DNA from: Paenibacillus silvestris
GTDB taxonomy: Bacteria; Bacillota; Bacilli; Paenibacillales; NBRC-103111
Assembly (NCBI RefSeq): GCF_009882985.1
Contig: NZ_WTUZ01000022.1
Coordinates: 62,001-126,000 of the forward strand
DNA length: 64,000 nt
Direction of reading: 5' to 3'
Under the pieces are notes generated by a model. It ran no database searches and was not told the origin of the DNA. It saw only the letters and a list, made by a program, of their open reading frames with translations. Shown in pieces: positions 61,330-64,000 of this stretch. A program made the position numbers and the translations under genes. Numbering within the stretch: the stretch's first letter is position 1; every line of letters starts with the position of its first letter.

Positions 61330-63204
61330 ATGTGTGGTATTACAGGTGTGATGTATTTTGAAGATAGAGAACCAACGGTTGCAATGCTGCAGCAAATGAC
61401 AGATGTGATTGTGCATCGGGGACCGAACGATTCCGGTTTTTGGACGGATAATCGGATTGGTCTAGGCTTTCGCCGGTTGTCCATTATTGATATTCAAGAA
61501 GGACATCAGCCGCTAGCCAATGAGGATGATTCCGTGTGGATCATTTTTAACGGGGAAATATATAATTACAAAGAATTGCGCGGAATGCTGCAGGAACGCG
61601 GGCATCAATTCCGTACGCATAGTGATACGGAGGTTATTGTTCACCTTTATGAGGAGTTTGGAGAGGAATGCGTCAAGCATTTGCGCGGCATGTTCGGGTT
61701 CGTGATCTGGGACAAGAAAAAGAAGCAGCTGTTCGGAGCGAGAGACCATTTCGGCATTAAGCCGTTTTACTATCATGTTAATGACCGTCAGTTTTTGTTT
61801 GGCTCTGAAATTAAGAGCTTGCTCGCTGCGGATGGCATGAACCGGTTGATCCATACGGACAGCTTGCTGAACTATCTAACCTTTCAATATGTGCCAGAGC
61901 CGAATACGATGTTCCATGGCATCCACAAGCTGCCGCCAGCCCACTATGTAAAGGTAACCTTCGATGGTGAAATGACGATACATAAGTATTGGGATCCGAT
62001 GTTCGAGCCGGAAGAACGTCCTTTTGACTATTATGTGGAGCAAATCCGCGAAACGTTGAAGGACTCTGTCAAGCACCACATGGTCAGCGATGTGGAGCGG
62101 GGATGCTTCTTGTCCAGTGGGATTGACTCCACGGCCATCGCCACCCATATGCGGAACATTGAACCGATCCGCACGTTCTCTGTTGGCTTCGAAGGTGCCA
62201 ACAACGAAACACCGATCGCCGCCCAGACGGCTGCGACGCTTGGCACAGAGCACTACGATAAAGTCATCACGAAGGATGACTTCTTCAGTACGATGCCGAA
62301 GGCGATCTGGCACCAGGACGAGCCTGTCGCCGATCCTTCGGCCATTGCCCTCTACCACGTGGCGCAGCTTGCGCGCGAGCACGTGACGGTTGTGCTGTCC
62401 GGCGAAGGCGCGGACGAGCTGTTCGGCGGCTATCGCATCTATCGCGAGCCGCAATCTTTGCGGCCGATTGATCAGCTGCCGCATTCGATCAAGCGCATGC
62501 TGAACCGCTTCGCCCGGATGCTGCCAAGCAGCGTGAAGGGGCGCAATTACGTCTTGCGCGGCACGACGCCGCTCGAGGAGCGCTTCCTCGGTAACGCGAA
62601 GATTTTCACAGAGGATATGAAAGCGGAAGTGCTGCGCCTCGATACGGAGATGCTGCGGGCATATAAGAATCCAGTGCAGATTGCTGGAGATTATTACAAC
62701 AAGACCCAACATCTCGATCCCGTCAGCCGGATGCAATATATCGACATGAACCTGTGGATGCCTGGTGATATTCTTATGAAAGCCGATAAGATGACGATGG
62801 CACATTCGCTCGAGCTGCGTGTTCCTTTCCTGGATAAGGAGCTGTTCGAGGTGGCACGCCGCATCCCGGCGAAATATCGAATAGCGAATGGAACAACCAA
62901 ATATATATTCCGTAAAGCAATGGAAGGCATCATCCCGGATCCGATTCTGAATCGTCCGAAGCTGGGTTTCCCAGTACCTTTGCGCCAATGGATACAAGGC
63001 TCGATGGGGGATGTACTGCTTGAGCAGATCAAAGCCAGCGGGATTGAAGATTACATTAATATGAACACCGTAGAACGGATGCTTCAGAAGCACCGTAGTG
63101 GTCAGGGCGATTATGCACGCCGGATTTGGACGATCTATATTTTTGCCCTCTGGCATATGACTTTTATGGAAGAGCTGCCTAAGAAAGTGCTCGCTGCTTA
63201 CTAG
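61330..63204 (+). CDS. asnB: Glutamine-dependent asparagine synthetase
   Basis: The start at ATG 61330 makes Cys2 the N-terminal nucleophile of the glutaminase domain (MCGITGV); the GTG at 61318 would bury it. The 624-aa protein has the class II glutaminase domain (HRGPNDSG, SIIDIQEGHQPL) and the synthetase domain with PP-loop SSGIDST, then VLSGEGADELFGGYRIYR and ADKMTMAHSLELRVPFLD. It resembles the Bacillus AsnO/AsnH group. GGAGGAG lies 11 bp upstream. The segment 62320-62600 is visibly G+C-rich. Confidence 0.95.
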   Translation: MCGITGVMYFEDREPTVAMLQQMTDVIVHRGPNDSGFWTDNRIGLGFRRLSIIDIQEGHQPLANEDDSVWIIFNGEIYNYKELRGMLQERGHQFRTHSDTEVIVHLYEEFGEECVKHLRGMFGFVIWDKKKKQLFGARDHFGIKPFYYHVNDRQFLFGSEIKSLLAADGMNRLIHTDSLLNYLTFQYVPEPNTMFHGIHKLPPAHYVKVTFDGEMTIHKYWDPMFEPEERPFDYYVEQIRETLKDSVKHHMVSDVERGCFLSSGIDSTAIATHMRNIEPIRTFSVGFEGANNETPIAAQTAATLGTEHYDKVITKDDFFSTMPKAIWHQDEPVADPSAIALYHVAQLAREHVTVVLSGEGADELFGGYRIYREPQSLRPIDQLPHSIKRMLNRFARMLPSSVKGRNYVLRGTTPLEERFLGNAKIFTEDMKAEVLRLDTEMLRAYKNPVQIAGDYYNKTQHLDPVSRMQYIDMNLWMPGDILMKADKMTMAHSLELRVPFLDKELFEVARRIPAKYRIANGTTKYIFRKAMEGIIPDPILNRPKLGFPVPLRQWIQGSMGDVLLEQIKASGIEDYINMNTVERMLQKHRSGQGDYARRIWTIYIFALWHMTFMEELPKKVLAAY

Positions 63205-63231
63205 GTCTATGAAGGACAGGAGATGGGGAAC

Positions 63232-63969
63232 GTGGGAACTTATAAGTTAATAGCCCTCGATATGGACGGTACCTTACTGGATGAGGAGAAGAAAATATCT
63301 CCGGAAAATCAATCCGCAATCCGTCAAGCGACAGAGGCTGGCAAAATCGTCATCATGTCGACCGGCCGCGGAGCGATAAGCGCCATGCCTTATATTCAGG
63401 AGCTGGGTTTGTCTACACCTATGGTTATGGTGAATGGCGGCGAAGTATGGGAGTCGCCGGATAAATTGCTTCGGCGGACACTGCTTCCTGTGGAAACCGT
63501 GAGCCGGTTGCATGCACTCGCAGAGGAGCATGACTGCTGGTGGTGGGCTTATTCTGTCGAAAGCGGGGTCTTCAATCGCGAGCGCGAAGGCCTGGACATC
63601 CCGAACAGCGAATGGTTGAAGTTCGGCTTCTTCACAGAAAACGCGGAGAAATTGCAGCGTATTCGCGAAATTGCAGAGAGCTGGGGAACGCTCGAAATCA
63701 GCAACTCTCATCCATCGAACATTGAATTAAATCCACTTGGGATTAGTAAAGCGAGCGGTGTGGAGGCTGTTTGTCAGCTTCTGGGGATTCAGATGTCGGA
63801 AGTCATTGCAATGGGAGACAGTCAGAATGATATCACGATGATTCGTGAAGCAGGTCTTGGTGTAGCTATGGGCAATGCGCAGGATGAAGTCAAACAGATT
63901 GCGGACATCACGACGGTTACGAACGAAGAGAGTGCGGTTGCCAAAATCATTCATGCGTATATGCTGTAA
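63232..63969 (+). CDS. Cof-type HAD phosphatase
   Basis: The start GTG 63232 (MGTYKLIALDMDGTLLDEEKK) is spaced 9 bp from AGGAG; the ATG at 63223 abuts the site. The 245-aa protein has HAD motif I DMDGTL, motif II VIMSTGRG, Lys in GISKASGVEAVC and motif IV AMGDSQNDITMI, typical of the Cof/sugar-phosphatase group. It lies 27 bp after asnB on the same strand. The substrate is unknown. Confidence 0.93.
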   Translation: MGTYKLIALDMDGTLLDEEKKISPENQSAIRQATEAGKIVIMSTGRGAISAMPYIQELGLSTPMVMVNGGEVWESPDKLLRRTLLPVETVSRLHALAEEHDCWWWAYSVESGVFNREREGLDIPNSEWLKFGFFTENAEKLQRIREIAESWGTLEISNSHPSNIELNPLGISKASGVEAVCQLLGIQMSEVIAMGDSQNDITMIREAGLGVAMGNAQDEVKQIADITTVTNEESAVAKIIHAYML

Positions 63970-64000
63970 AAGCTATAAGACTTTTAGCCCGTACAATAAC

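Noticed and set aside
61876-63156. 426-codon open frame antisense to asnB
   Set aside because: The asnB frame is fully conserved; the antisense frame has no start signals and His/Arg-rich composition typical of shadows.

Overview
The window reads as chromosome of an endospore-forming Firmicute, most likely Paenibacillus or a close relative. The evidence is two alpha/beta-type small acid-soluble spore proteins, the sporulation and coat proteins YunB, SpoVV/YlbJ and GerQ, a tryptophan T-box leader, strong AGGAGG-type ribosome binding sites with many GTG and TTG starts, and Bacillales-type Fur and GlnR boxes. I saw no tRNA, rRNA, CRISPR or prophage. The only mobile element is one IS of about 1 kb.

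Layout. 1-3.6 kb: a LysR regulator and two paralogous exported proteins with a CYTH-like domain, one carrying FN3 and carbohydrate-binding domains. 3.6-4.6 kb: an IS1595-like element with recognisable inverted ends and a transposase that has lost its first catalytic acid. 4.8-9.8 kb: yunB, an exported M23 peptidase, then the nickel-pincer cofactor genes larE-larB-larC1 on the minus strand facing a separate larC2 on the plus strand. 9.9-23.7 kb: housekeeping and stress genes (lipA, yutD, NAD kinase, PilZ, glucan phosphorylase, spoVV, truncated haemoglobin, DUF2225, diguanylate cyclase, yycC, pepF, chemoreceptor). 23.8-27 kb: a Fur-controlled siderophore uptake locus with two permeases and a binding lipoprotein but no ATPase. 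27-36 kb: SASP genes, RNase H, ilvD, a histidine-rich permease, T-box-trpS, ylaF and gerQ. 36-47 kb: an orphan response regulator, then urtABCDE (urea ABC transporter) divergent from ureABCFGD (urease). The shared 285-bp control region holds two perfect GlnR/TnrA boxes and two good sigma-A promoters. 47-52.4 kb: haem O synthase and Sco for cytochrome oxidase, a Toprim protein, an MFS transporter, and a run of small membrane proteins ending in a CvpA-like/transglutaminase fusion. 52.5-57.6 kb: a HAD protein and two tandem class B penicillin-binding proteins. 57.6-58 kb: a gene-free stretch with G-run and repeat structure. 58-64 kb: GH127 arabinofuranosidase divergent from an AraC regulator, asparagine synthetase and a Cof-type HAD phosphatase.

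Two themes connect the genes. The first is nitrogen from urea: uptake and hydrolysis are placed back to back under GlnR boxes of different geometry, at -51 for urease and over the -35 for the transporter. The second is nickel: urease without ureE but with a histidine-rich UreG, and a Lar pathway in which LarC is two separately encoded, convergent halves. The most unusual items are the split convergent larC, the asymmetric GlnR control region, the exported CYTH-like pair, the defective-looking IS1595 relative, and two clusters of intergenic palindromes (27.16-27.35 and 57.83-58.0 kb).
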